The notes under the pieces were generated by a model that saw nothing but the letters and a program-made list of their open reading frames with translations, did not search any database and was not told the origin of the DNA. A program made the translations under genes and the position numbers. From assembly GCF_035987325.1 (NCBI RefSeq), contig NZ_CP108488.1, positions 1,798,001-1,862,000 of the forward strand: a stretch of 64,000 bases of DNA. The letters are read 5' to 3'. This DNA is from Streptomyces sp. NBC_01244 (lineage in GTDB: Bacteria; Actinomycetota; Actinomycetes; Streptomycetales; Streptomycetaceae). This document shows positions 27,536 to 35,525 of this stretch, one piece after another. Position 1 is the first letter of the stretch. Every line of letters starts with the position of its first letter.

Positions 27536-28555
27536 GTGCACGACCCCGCACCCAGCACCGCGCCGCGCTCCCCGCGCCGCTCCCGTCGGCCGTCCACACG
27601 CGGAGCCGCGCCCGCGCTGGCCCTGACTCTGGCCCTGGCCCTCGCGGCGGTCTCGCTGACGGCGTGCGGCGACTCCGACACCACACCCCCGGCGGTCCCG
27701 GCCGGGCTCACCGCCCAGGCGGGCAGCGCCACTTCGGTCCACGTCATGTGGCAATCGCCCGCGCCCTCCGACGGGGTGACCTCCTTCCTCGTCTACCAGG
27801 CGGACCGGCTGGTCCGTGAACTGCCCGCCGACAAGACGATGACGGACATCACCGGCCTCACCCCGCGGACGGCCTACGCGTTCACGGTCCGCGCCCGGGA
27901 CGCCGCCGGGAACACCTCCCCGGCCGGCGCGGCCGCCTCGGCCACCACCCCCGCGGCCACGGCCGAGGACCGGCTGGCCCCGACCGCCCCGCCCCGTACG
28001 GAGGGCCGGGCCCTCGGGCCCACCTCCGCCCGGCTGACCTGGGCCGCGGCCACCGATGACACGGGTGTCACCGCGTACGACGTCTACCAGGGCGAAGCCC
28101 GGATCCACACGGTCGGCCCCGGCACCACCACGACGGTCCTGGAAGACCTCCGACCCGACAGCGTGTACACCTTCACCGTCCGGGCCCGCGACGGCGCCGA
28201 CAACTCCTCCCCCGCCGGTCCCGCCGCGGACGTGACCACCCCGCCCGGGCCCGGACAGCGGACCGGCACCGCTCCGGCCGATTTCACGGCGGTCGCCTCG
28301 CCGGGCGCGGTCACCCTCGCCTGGACCGCCCCGGCCACCGGCCGGCAGACCACCGCGTACGAGCTCTACGTCAACGGCCGCCCCACCACCGTCATCCAAT
28401 TCGGAGAGGGCGCCGTCCCGGCCGGCCGGGCGGAACACCGCCTCACGGTCGCCGAACCGCCCGGCACCACATGGACGGTGAAGCTCCGGGCCCGGCTCCC
28501 CGACGGCACCTGGGGCGCCTTCTCCGCCGAACGGCGGGTCGTACTGGCCTCCTGA
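27536..28555 (+). CDS. Fibronectin type III lipoprotein
   Basis: 339 aa from GTG (GAGGG eight bases upstream; GTG 27527 and ATG 27480 are in-frame alternatives). Arg-rich start, hydrophobic core and lipobox LTAC near residue 43. The rest is three fibronectin type III domains (about 48-130, 145-235, 245-339), the first two with the AYAFTVRARDAAGNTS / VYTFTVRARDGADNSS signature. No catalytic domain. Probably an adhesive or binding surface protein. It diverges from the peptide importer and may share its operator. Confidence 0.85.
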   Translation: MHDPAPSTAPRSPRRSRRPSTRGAAPALALTLALALAAVSLTACGDSDTTPPAVPAGLTAQAGSATSVHVMWQSPAPSDGVTSFLVYQADRLVRELPADKTMTDITGLTPRTAYAFTVRARDAAGNTSPAGAAASATTPAATAEDRLAPTAPPRTEGRALGPTSARLTWAAATDDTGVTAYDVYQGEARIHTVGPGTTTTVLEDLRPDSVYTFTVRARDGADNSSPAGPAADVTTPPGPGQRTGTAPADFTAVASPGAVTLAWTAPATGRQTTAYELYVNGRPTTVIQFGEGAVPAGRAEHRLTVAEPPGTTWTVKLRARLPDGTWGAFSAERRVVLAS

Positions 28556-28670
28556 ACGCCCTCCCGAACGGCTTCCCGAACTCCCGCCGAGGGAGCAGTT
28601 CCTGACAACCTGTTCGTTCGATCTGCCCCGAACGGTACTGCGGAGAAAGAAGATCGCGCAGAATACTCCC

Positions 28671-30767
28671 GTGTTCGGTGAGTACTCGGTCAACAACAAT
28701 CAGGCAGATTCCACGGACGGCGATCCTGGGCCAGACTCTGGCGCCGTGCCGGGAAACCTGCCGCCGGAAACGGCGAGCTTCGTGGGCCGCGAGCGTGAAC
28801 TCGGCCTCCTGTACGACCTGCTGCGCGAGCGTCGACTCGTGACGCTCACGGGCGTCGGCGGCGTGGGCAAGTCCAGGCTGGCCCTGCGGGCCGCCGGCGA
28901 CCCCCGCCAGCGCAGGCCCGACGGGGTGTGGTGGGTGGAGCTCTCCCCGCTGCGCGAAGCCGACCTGCTGACCGCCACCGTCGCGCACGCCCTCGGCCTC
29001 GCCCACCAGTCCCCGCGCCCCCTGGACGAGGAACTGTGCGCGTGGATGGCCGACAAGGAGCTGCTGCTCGTCCTCGACACGTGCGAGCACCTGGTGGCCG
29101 CCTGTCGGCACCTGGTGGGCGAACTCCTGCAGTCCGCACCGGGCCTGACGGTGCTCATCACCACCCGCGAACCGCTCCGCAGCCCCGGGGAGGACCTGGT
29201 CGAGGTCAGCCCGCTGCCCAGCGGCGGACCCGACAGCGACGCCCTGGCCCTGTTCCGGGCCCGCGCGATCTCCGCCACCCCGCACGCGGCGGCCGCCTTC
29301 GCCGACCCGGACCGGGTGGCCCTCGCCGCGGACATCTGCCGCCGCCTGGACGGAATCCCCCTCGCCCTCGAACTGGCCGGCGCCCGGATGCGGCTGTGGA
29401 GCCTGGAACAGATGGCGCAGCGCCTCGAAGGCCGCTTCGACCTGCTCTGCGGCACCACCGCCCCTCGGCTCCCCCGGCACCAGACGATGCGCACCGCGAT
29501 CGGCTGGAGCCACGAGCTGTGCGAGCCGGTCGAGCGGCTGCTGTGGGCCCGGCTGTCGGTGTTCACCGGGGACTTCGACGTGGCCGCGGCCCGCGCGGTG
29601 TGCTCCGGCGGCCCCCTGCCCGCCGCACGGGTGGAGCGGGTCCTGGCGGGCCTGGTGGCGAAATCGGTGGTCCGGTGCAGCCGGGAACGGGGCGCGGGCG
29701 CCCGCTACCGGCTGCTGGACACCATCCGCGAGTACGGCCAGGACTGGCTGGCGGAACTCGGCGAGGAACGCGTCGTCGCCGACCGGCACGCCCACTGGTA
29801 CGCGGCGCTCGCGAAGGCCGCCGACCCGGGCTGGATGGGCCCGGGCCAGCTGGACTGGTACCGCAGGATGACCGCCGAGCAGGCGCAGCTCCGTACCGCC
29901 CTGGAACACCTGCTCCGCTCGGACCCCACGGCGGCCCTGGAGACGGCCGGCGCGCTCTGGTTCTTCTGGTTCTCCTGCGGCCACGTCCACGAGGGCCGGT
30001 CCTTCCTGGAACGGGCCCTGAGCCGGGGCCCGCGCTCGGGAGCGGCGTACGTGCAGGCCGTGTGGGCCCTGGGGCTCACCACATTGCTCCAGGGCGACCT
30101 GGCCACGGCCGAAGAGCTCGGCAAGGCCTGCACCCGCGCCGCGGCCACCCTGGCCGACCCGGAGCCGGAGCTGCGCGCCGCGTACCTGCACGCGGTGGCG
30201 GTGCTGATGCCGGGCGATCCCCTACGGGCCCTGGCGCTCGCCGGCCCCCGGGCGCGCGGGGGGCACGGCGGGAGACCCACCGGCGTGGGCTGGCTGCTGT
30301 GCCGGCTGGCCACCGGCTACGCCCTGTGCGACCTCGGGCGCTTCGAGGAGGCCGAGCAGGAGGCGCGGGGCCTGCGCGAGGCCTGCGCGGAGCTCGGCGA
30401 GCGCTGGCTGCGGGCGTACGCGGACTACATCCTGGCCGTGGCGGCGTTCGGGCTCGGCCACCACGGGGAGGCGGCCCGGCACGCGCGGGCGATGCTGTCG
30501 GGCAAACGGCTGCTGGGCGACCGCTTCGGGATCGCGCTCGGTCTCGACCTGCTGGCGGCGGCGGTGGCGGCCATGGGAGACGGCGAGCTGGCGGCCCGGC
30601 TGCTGGGCACGGGGCACGCCTGGTGGCGCACGGTGGGCCGGCCGCAGATGGGTTCCCCCTCGCTCACGGCCGTGCGCGAGCAGGGCGAACGGCAGGCCAG
30701 GGCGGCAATCGGCGACGAGGCGTACGAGAACGCCTTCCTGGGCGGCGCGGCGGCGTCCACCGGCTGA
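28671..30767 (+). CDS. NB-ARC ATPase with TPR-like C-terminus, no effector domain
   Basis: 698 aa from GTG 28671 (GTG 28746 also possible). The NB-ARC module is complete: SFVGRERELGLL, P-loop GVGGVGKSRLALR (about 60-72), Walker B ELLLVLDTCEHL, sensor TVLITTREPL, and GIPLALELAGARM. The winged helix RTAIGWSHELCEPVERLLWARLSVF is followed by helical TPR-like repeats to the end. Streptomyces relatives usually have a SARP or LuxR DNA-binding domain; none is visible at either end here. It may signal through protein partners. Downstream of an inverted repeat CGTTCG-N8-CGAACG (28615-28634). Confidence 0.88.
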   Translation: MFGEYSVNNNQADSTDGDPGPDSGAVPGNLPPETASFVGRERELGLLYDLLRERRLVTLTGVGGVGKSRLALRAAGDPRQRRPDGVWWVELSPLREADLLTATVAHALGLAHQSPRPLDEELCAWMADKELLLVLDTCEHLVAACRHLVGELLQSAPGLTVLITTREPLRSPGEDLVEVSPLPSGGPDSDALALFRARAISATPHAAAAFADPDRVALAADICRRLDGIPLALELAGARMRLWSLEQMAQRLEGRFDLLCGTTAPRLPRHQTMRTAIGWSHELCEPVERLLWARLSVFTGDFDVAAARAVCSGGPLPAARVERVLAGLVAKSVVRCSRERGAGARYRLLDTIREYGQDWLAELGEERVVADRHAHWYAALAKAADPGWMGPGQLDWYRRMTAEQAQLRTALEHLLRSDPTAALETAGALWFFWFSCGHVHEGRSFLERALSRGPRSGAAYVQAVWALGLTTLLQGDLATAEELGKACTRAAATLADPEPELRAAYLHAVAVLMPGDPLRALALAGPRARGGHGGRPTGVGWLLCRLATGYALCDLGRFEEAEQEARGLREACAELGERWLRAYADYILAVAAFGLGHHGEAARHARAMLSGKRLLGDRFGIALGLDLLAAAVAAMGDGELAARLLGTGHAWWRTVGRPQMGSPSLTAVREQGERQARAAIGDEAYENAFLGGAAASTG

Positions 30768-30840
30768 GCCCGATCCGTGGACCCGAGCAGTGGGCCCAAG
30801 CAGTGGACGCAGCCGATGGCGCCGTGGCGTAAATCCGGGG

Positions 30841-30858
30841 CTCCCGTCAGTACGGGAG
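30841..30858 (-). terminator. Short hairpin ending the 30-codon gene
   Basis: CTCCCGT and ACGGGAG form a perfect 7-bp stem with a 4-nt loop, overlapping the stop codon of the small gene. It lies in the convergent gap after the NB-ARC gene. Confidence 0.4.
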
Positions 30859-30939
30859 GGGTCTGCCCGACGGTGTACGCAGGTCCAGGTCTCGGGGTGC
30901 GGGCTTCGGGACGGGCTTTCGGATCAGCTGCTGGCGCAT
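30847..30939 (-). CDS. 30-residue basic peptide downstream of DUF5999 gene
   Basis: 30 aa, rich in Arg, Lys and Pro (starts MRQQLIRKPVPKPAPRD). A full GAGGAGG ribosome site lies 5-6 nt before the ATG and only 13 nt separate it from the DUF5999 stop, so a two-gene operon is likely. A small hairpin overlaps the stop. No family recognised; evidence is the ribosome site, spacing and terminator rather than homology. Confidence 0.55.
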   Translation of the reverse strand: MRQQLIRKPVPKPAPRDLDLRTPSGRPLPY

Positions 30940-30952
30940 GCTGCCTCCTCGC

Positions 30953-31138
30953 TCAGACCAGGGCCGGGCGGCGGGGTTCCACCGTGCGGCCGTCGGGGAG
31001 CAGTTCACCTGTGTCATCGAAGACCACGGCACCGTTGCACAGCAGGTTCCAGCCCTGTTCGGGGTGGAAGGCCACGGTGCGTGCGGCGTCGTGGTCGACG
31101 CTGTCGGCGGTCGGGCAGGGGGGCTGGTGGGAGCACAT
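30953..31138 (-). CDS. DUF5999 family small protein
   Basis: 61 aa. Starts MCSHQPPCP with two cysteines and a histidine that could bind metal, then HPEQGWNLLCNGAVVFDDTGELLPDGR, which is diagnostic of the DUF5999 family of Streptomyces. Function unknown. Probably cotranscribed with the 30-codon gene that follows. Confidence 0.88.
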   Translation of the reverse strand: MCSHQPPCPTADSVDHDAARTVAFHPEQGWNLLCNGAVVFDDTGELLPDGRTVEPRRPALV

Positions 31139-31281
31139 GGCGCACCTCCTCGCAGAGTGGGGCGGGAAGGCCGGTGGTCACCCGGTCGAATCCGCGATCC
31201 ACGGTGGCGGTGAGTATTGCTGATCGCCACCCCCGGGCGGAACCCATATTCGCCGCCCAGTTCAGGGTGTGTATGCCCGCT

Positions 31282-31287
31282 TACGAT
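31282..31287 (+). promoter_or_regulatory. -10 element of a leaderless promoter (TACGAT)
   Basis: TACGAT ends six nt before ATG 31294, which places transcription start on the A of the start codon. There is no ribosome site, so translation would be leaderless. Confidence 0.45.
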
Positions 31288-31293
31288 GCGCTC

Positions 31294-31731
31294 ATGCCCG
31301 CTATCCGGATCATTCGCCACACACTTCTCGACACCGGGGAGGCGTGGAGGAGGCTGACGGACTGGGAACGCCACGCCGCCGCCGTCCCGCTCACCCGGGC
31401 GATCATCGAAACGCCGCCTCCGACGCACACCGGGACCCGTTTCACCATGCGTACGGGCGTGGGGAGCATCACCTTCGACGACCCGATGGAGGTCACCCTC
31501 TGGCAGCCCCCGCACACCGGGTCCGCGGGACTGGTCCGGCTGGTCAAACACGGCCGCGTGGTGCGGGGCCGGGCGGAGATCGAGCTCCGCCCCTCGCCGG
31601 CGGGCGGCTGCGAGGCCGAATGGCGCGAGGACCTGCGGGTGCGCGGCCTGGGCCGCCCCTTCGACCCCCTGGTGACGGCGGCGGCCCGGCTCTTCTTCAC
31701 CCGCGCCCTGGACCGACTGCTGCGGCCCTGA
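31294..31731 (+). CDS. SRPBCC (polyketide cyclase-like) family protein
   Basis: 145 aa. START/SRPBCC fold features: a short N-terminal strand (IRIIRHTLLDTGEAWRRLTDWERH), then repeated strands (GSITFDDPMEVTLWQPP, GRVVRGRAEIELRP, GCEAEWREDLRV), and a C-terminal helix PLVTAAARLFFTRALDRLL. It probably binds a lipid or other hydrophobic ligand. Start at ATG 31294 (leaderless); ATG 31273 is in frame. Confidence 0.85.
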   Translation: MPAIRIIRHTLLDTGEAWRRLTDWERHAAAVPLTRAIIETPPPTHTGTRFTMRTGVGSITFDDPMEVTLWQPPHTGSAGLVRLVKHGRVVRGRAEIELRPSPAGGCEAEWREDLRVRGLGRPFDPLVTAAARLFFTRALDRLLRP

Positions 31732-31796
31732 GGGCCGCGGCTAAGGTTCCCCCGTCACCGCACCCGGTGATCACCGCGCGACCGAGGGGGATCTCC

Positions 31797-32603
31797 GTGG
31801 CCACCCCGCCACCTCCGCAGGCAGGCCCGTACGGTCCGTACGCGGCCCAGCAGCCGCAGCAGCCCGGGCCGACGGGCCCGTACGCCCCGCCGCAGTCCGC
31901 CGGCCCCTACGGCCCGTACGCGGCCCACGCGCCGCACGTGCTGCCGCAGCCGGGTCCGTACGGCTCCTGGTCCGCGCCGCAGCCCTCGTACGGCTGCCGG
32001 TTCTGCGGGGCCGGTCCGGCTGCCGAGGCGACCGTGCGCGGCCATCAGGGGATGGTCGTGCTGATGCGGTTCCTGAGCCGGCGGGGGCCGTTCTGCCGGG
32101 ACTGCGGGCTCGCCACCTACCGCCGCATGTCCTCGGACACCCTGTGGCAGGGCTGGTGGGGTCCGCTGTCGCTGCTCATCACGCCGCTCACCCTGCTGCT
32201 GAACCTCGGCCCGCGCGCGGCCTTCCGCCGGCTCGCTCCCCCGACGGGCGGCCACCGGCCCCCGCTCGACCCGGGCAAGCCGCTGCGCCGCCGGCCGGCC
32301 GCACTGCTCTTCCTCGTACCGGCGCTGTTCCTCCTCCTGGCAATCCCCACCCTGATCCTGATCGGCGTGCCGGCCGGGGACGACACCCCGCACCCGCTGG
32401 TGTCGGGGCAGTGCGTCCGCAACGAGGGCGACTGGAGCCACCAGAAGCTCCTCGTCACGGACTGCGGCGCGCCGGAAGCCCAGTACCGCGCCACCCGCCC
32501 CTCACTGGCCCCGGGCGGGTCCTGCGCCCCCGGCGACTTCCTGGCCCTGCCGGCCTACAGCCCCGAAGGCACCGTCCCCTACTGCCTGACGCCGCTGCGC
32601 TGA
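31797..32603 (+). CDS. LppU/SCO3897 family membrane protein
   Basis: 268 aa from GTG with GAGGGGG six nt upstream. The first 65 residues are Pro/Gly/Tyr/Gln-rich (repeated GPYGPYA). A four-cysteine zinc-ribbon-like part follows (CRFCGAGP ... CRDCGLA, about 68-105), then one or two membrane helices (LSLLITPLTLLLNL, ALLFLVPALFLLLAIPTLILIG), and an extracellular LppU-type domain (GQCVRNEGDWSHQKLLVTDCGAPEAQYRATR). Function unknown; probably an envelope protein. Confidence 0.82.
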   Translation: MATPPPPQAGPYGPYAAQQPQQPGPTGPYAPPQSAGPYGPYAAHAPHVLPQPGPYGSWSAPQPSYGCRFCGAGPAAEATVRGHQGMVVLMRFLSRRGPFCRDCGLATYRRMSSDTLWQGWWGPLSLLITPLTLLLNLGPRAAFRRLAPPTGGHRPPLDPGKPLRRRPAALLFLVPALFLLLAIPTLILIGVPAGDDTPHPLVSGQCVRNEGDWSHQKLLVTDCGAPEAQYRATRPSLAPGGSCAPGDFLALPAYSPEGTVPYCLTPLR

Positions 32604-32619
32604 CCGGGCAACCGGCAGC

Positions 32620-32659
32620 GGAAGGGCCCCCGGCGCCTCGTGGCGCCGGGGGCCCTTCC
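32620..32659. terminator. Bidirectional terminator, 18-bp perfect stem
   Basis: ggaagggcccccggcgcc pairs perfectly with its complement around loop TCGT, between the convergent LppU-like and acyl-CoA dehydrogenase genes. Confidence 0.85.
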
Positions 32660-32675
32660 CCGTTCGAGCCCCGCG

Positions 32676-33932
32676 CTAGCGGATCGGCATGCCCGAGAGG
32701 GTGCGGGCGATCACCAGGCGCTGGATCTCGCTGGTGCCCTCGAAGATGGTGTAGATCGCGCTGTCGCGGTGCATTCGCTCCACCGGGTACTCGCGGGTGA
32801 AGCCGTTGCCGCCCAGGATCTGGAGCGCCTGCGCGGTGACCTTCTTCGCGGTCTCGCTCGCGAAGAGCTTCGACATCGAGCCCTCGGCCGAGGTGAAGGG
32901 CTTGCCCGCGACCGCCATCCAGGAGGCCCGCCACACCAGCAGCCGGGCCGCGTCGATGGAGGTCCGCATGTCCGCGAGCTGGAAGGCGACGCCCTGGTTG
33001 TCGATGATCGGCCGGCCGAACTGCGTACGGGTCTTCGCGTAGTCCAGCGCCACCTCGTACGCGGCGCGCGCCGTGCCCACCGCCATGGCGCCGACGGCCG
33101 GGCGGGAGGCCTCGAAGGTGGCCATGGCCGCGTTCTTCACGCTCCCCCAGCCTTCGGCCGGGGGGACCCCCTGCCCGCCGCCCGCCTTGGCCCGCTCGTG
33201 AGCCCGCGCGAGCCGCTCGTCCAGCTTCTCCTTGCCGCCGAGCAGGCAGGAACCGGGGATCCGTACGTCCTCCAGCACCACCTCGGCGGTGTGCGAGGCA
33301 CGGATCCCGTGCTTCTTGAACTTCTGCCCCTGGGAGAGGCCCGGGGTGTTCGGCGGCACGATGAAGGAGGCGTGCCCCTTGGTACCGAGCTCGGGGTCGA
33401 CGACGGCCACGACGATGTGGACGTTGGCGATGCCGCCGTTGGTCGCCCAGGTCTTGGTGCCGTCCAGCACCCACTCGTCCGTGGCCTGGTCGTACACCGC
33501 GCGGGTGCGCATCGCGCCCACGTCGGAGCCGGCGTCGGGCTCGGAGGAGCAGAAGGCTGCGACCTTCACGTCGTCGGGGGTGCCGTACATCTGCGGGATC
33601 CAGGTGCCGATCTGCTCCTCGGTGCCGTTGGCGACGACGCCGATGGCGGCGAGCCCGGTGCCGACGATCGACAGGGCGATGCCCGCGTCGCCCCAGAACA
33701 GCTCCTCCATGGCCATCGGGATGCCGAGGCCGGTGGGGTCGAAGAACTGCTGGGCGTAGAAGTCGAGGGAGTAGATGCCGACCTTGGCGGCCTCCTGGAT
33801 GACGGGCCACGGAGTCTCTTCGCGCTCGTCCCATTCCGCGGCGGCGGGCCGGATCACGTCGGCGGCGAAGCCGTGGATCCAGTCCCGCACCTGCTTCTGG
33901 TCGTCGTTGAGCTCCATGGTGAACTCCGCCAT
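32676..33932 (-). CDS. Acyl-CoA dehydrogenase
   Basis: 418 aa FAD enzyme that forms trans-2-enoyl-CoA. FAD/substrate motifs: FCSSEPDAGSDVGAMRTRA and TWATNGGIANV. The C-terminal helical domain has RTQFGRPIIDNQGVAFQLADM, QILGGNGFTREYPVERMHRD and the catalytic-Glu region YTIFEGTSEIQRL. An unusual 15-20 residue loop (AGGGQGVPPAEGWGS, about residues 250-270) matches an in-frame insertion of a GC-rich dispersed palindrome at 33142-33171. Start at the ATG with GGAGGGG upstream. It diverges from a TetR gene across two palindromic operators, its likely control. Confidence 0.94.
   Translation of the reverse strand: MAEFTMELNDDQKQVRDWIHGFAADVIRPAAAEWDEREETPWPVIQEAAKVGIYSLDFYAQQFFDPTGLGIPMAMEELFWGDAGIALSIVGTGLAAIGVVANGTEEQIGTWIPQMYGTPDDVKVAAFCSSEPDAGSDVGAMRTRAVYDQATDEWVLDGTKTWATNGGIANVHIVVAVVDPELGTKGHASFIVPPNTPGLSQGQKFKKHGIRASHTAEVVLEDVRIPGSCLLGGKEKLDERLARAHERAKAGGGQGVPPAEGWGSVKNAAMATFEASRPAVGAMAVGTARAAYEVALDYAKTRTQFGRPIIDNQGVAFQLADMRTSIDAARLLVWRASWMAVAGKPFTSAEGSMSKLFASETAKKVTAQALQILGGNGFTREYPVERMHRDSAIYTIFEGTSEIQRLVIARTLSGMPIR
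33142..33171. repeat. Streptomyces-type dispersed palindrome inside a coding region
   Basis: The 30-bp element has a CCCCC-A-GCC / GGC-C-GGGGG hairpin followed by GGGGGACCCCC. Such elements usually sit between Streptomyces genes; here it is in frame within the acyl-CoA dehydrogenase gene and encodes a Gly/Pro-rich surface loop. Confidence 0.7.
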
Positions 33933-33983
33933 GTCCCCTCCAGCTTTCGTCTCGCCTGCCGTGCAGATGGTTACCCCGTAGTA

Positions 33984-33998
33984 GTTACCAACGGTAAC
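33984..33998. promoter_or_regulatory. TetR-type operator 1 (GTTACC-AAC-GGTAAC)
   Basis: Perfect 15-nt inverted repeat in the divergent gap between the dehydrogenase (start 33932) and TetR (start 34143) genes. A GGTTACC half-site lies just to its left. Confidence 0.75.
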
Positions 33999-34019
33999 CC
34001 CCATTCCGACTCCAGTCTG

Positions 34020-34033
34020 TTACCGGCCGGTAA
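34020..34033. promoter_or_regulatory. TetR-type operator 2 (TTACCGGCCGGTAA)
   Basis: Perfect 14-nt palindrome sharing the TTACC/GGTAA arms of operator 1, about 35 bp from it centre to centre. The shared arms suggest one regulator binds both. Confidence 0.78.
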
Positions 34034-34142
34034 GCACTGTCAAGCAGCGGCGATGACGGACCGCCGATGAGATCACCAGGGTGTGCGGGGTGTTACGTTG
34101 CGTGGGCCTCAGGACATCGCAAGGGCGGGGAGTGAACAGGGC

Positions 34143-34787
34143 ATGGAGACCACACGGCAGTCCGGTGAGCCGGGAGCGGGCGAGCGCCGGCGGCGGGAGC
34201 TGCTGGAGGCCGCCGACCGGGTCGTCCTCAGGGACGGCCCCAAAGCGTCCATGAACGCCATCGCGGCGGAAGCGGGGATCACCAAGCCCATCCTCTACCG
34301 CCACTTCGGCGACAAGGCGGGCCTCTACCAGGCCCTGGCCGTCCGGCACACGGACGCCCTGCTCGACTCGCTGCGCGCGGCGCTGGACGCACCCGCCGAA
34401 CGGCGCAGCCGGGTGGAGGCCACCCTCGACACCTACCTCGCCGCGATCGAGGCCCGCCCCCAGGTCTACCGCTTCCTCATGCACCCGGCCGAGGACTCCC
34501 AGGCCCCCGAGCGCGGCTTCGACGTCGGCCTGCACTCGGCCCCGCTGCTGCGCCGCCTCGGCGAGGAACTGGCCCAGGTGATCGGCGAACGCGTGGACCT
34601 GGGCCCCGGCGGCGAACGCCTGGCCCGGGTCTGGGGGCACGGCATCGTCGGCATGATGCACGCGGCGGGCGACTGGTGGCTCGGCGAACGCCCCTGCGAA
34701 CGCGCGGAACTCGTCAGCGCCCTCACCGACCTCCTGTGGGGCCGCCTGGCCACAGCCGGCAACCGAGCGGACGGCCCGGGCTTCTGA
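34143..34787 (+). CDS. TetR-family regulator of the adjacent acyl-CoA dehydrogenase
   Basis: 214 aa. N-terminal helix-turn-helix: RRRELLEAADRVVLRDGPKASMNAIAAEAGITKPILYRHFGDKAGLYQALA. The C-terminal ligand-binding part (RSRVEATLDTYLAAIEARPQVYRFLMHP) resembles TetR proteins of fatty-acid metabolism. Divergent placement next to the dehydrogenase with two shared palindromes argues for repression of both genes, relieved by an acyl-CoA; the ligand is inference. Confidence 0.92.
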   Translation: METTRQSGEPGAGERRRRELLEAADRVVLRDGPKASMNAIAAEAGITKPILYRHFGDKAGLYQALAVRHTDALLDSLRAALDAPAERRSRVEATLDTYLAAIEARPQVYRFLMHPAEDSQAPERGFDVGLHSAPLLRRLGEELAQVIGERVDLGPGGERLARVWGHGIVGMMHAAGDWWLGERPCERAELVSALTDLLWGRLATAGNRADGPGF

Positions 34788-34847
34788 GCCCACCCGGTCA
34801 CATCCGGCGCCGCCGGGCCAAGTTCAGCCCCGCCGGCCGTCCGGAGG

Positions 34848-35402
34848 CTAGTCGCGCAGCGCCGCCGCGCCCCAGTCCGTCTTGCGGATGGCCCTGCGCA
34901 GGCGGCGGGCCCGCAGCCCGGTCACCCGGTCCGCGTACACCACACCGGCCAGGTGATCGCACTCGTGCTGCAGGCACCGCGCGAAGAACCCCGTCCCGGA
35001 GATCCGTACGGCCGCGCCGTCCGAGGTGACCCCCTCCACCACCGCGCTGTCGTAACGGAGCGTTCCCGCCTCCAGCCCCGGCAGGGACAGGCAGCCCTCG
35101 GGCCCGAGGAACTCGTCCCCGTCGGCCGACACCAGGCGCGGGTTGACGATGTGCCCGACGTGGCGGACGTCCTCGTCGTCGGGGCAGTCGTATACGAACA
35201 CCCGCTGCCCGACACCGATCTGGTTCGCGGCGAGGCCGACACCCTGGGCGGCGTACATCGTCGCGAACATGTCCTCGATGAGCCGGTCGAGGGCCGGGCC
35301 GAACTCGGTGACCTCCGCGCAAGCGGAATGGAGCACCGGGTCGCCCAGGAGGCTCATGGTGCGGACGATGCCGGAGGTACCGGGGAGGGGGCGCTGTCGC
35401 AT
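34848..35402 (-). CDS. def: Peptide deformylase
   Basis: 184 aa. Removes the N-formyl group from new proteins; binds a divalent metal. All three motifs are present: GVGLAANQIG (54-63), EGCLSLPG with metal-binding C104 (102-109), and QHECDHLAG with H146, E147 and H150. Start at ATG 35402; TAGGCT lies seven nt upstream, so the mRNA is probably leaderless. A later Met (MSLLGDPVLH) would also give an intact enzyme. Confidence 0.95.
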   Translation of the reverse strand: MRQRPLPGTSGIVRTMSLLGDPVLHSACAEVTEFGPALDRLIEDMFATMYAAQGVGLAANQIGVGQRVFVYDCPDDEDVRHVGHIVNPRLVSADGDEFLGPEGCLSLPGLEAGTLRYDSAVVEGVTSDGAAVRISGTGFFARCLQHECDHLAGVVYADRVTGLRARRLRRAIRKTDWGAAALRD

Positions 35403-35409
35403 GGCCGTA

Positions 35410-35415
35410 AGCCTA
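35410..35415 (-). promoter_or_regulatory. -10 element TAGGCT of def (leaderless)
   Basis: TAGGCT on the minus strand ends seven nt before the def ATG, and no ribosome site is visible. Confidence 0.45.
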
Positions 35416-35525
35416 CGACGGGCGACTATATGAGGAGATCTTCGGCAGACCGGGGGCGCCGCGGTCGGGGCGCGGGCAGGTCATGGATAGGCTGGGGGCG
35501 ACCGACGCAAGGAGGACAAGGGACG

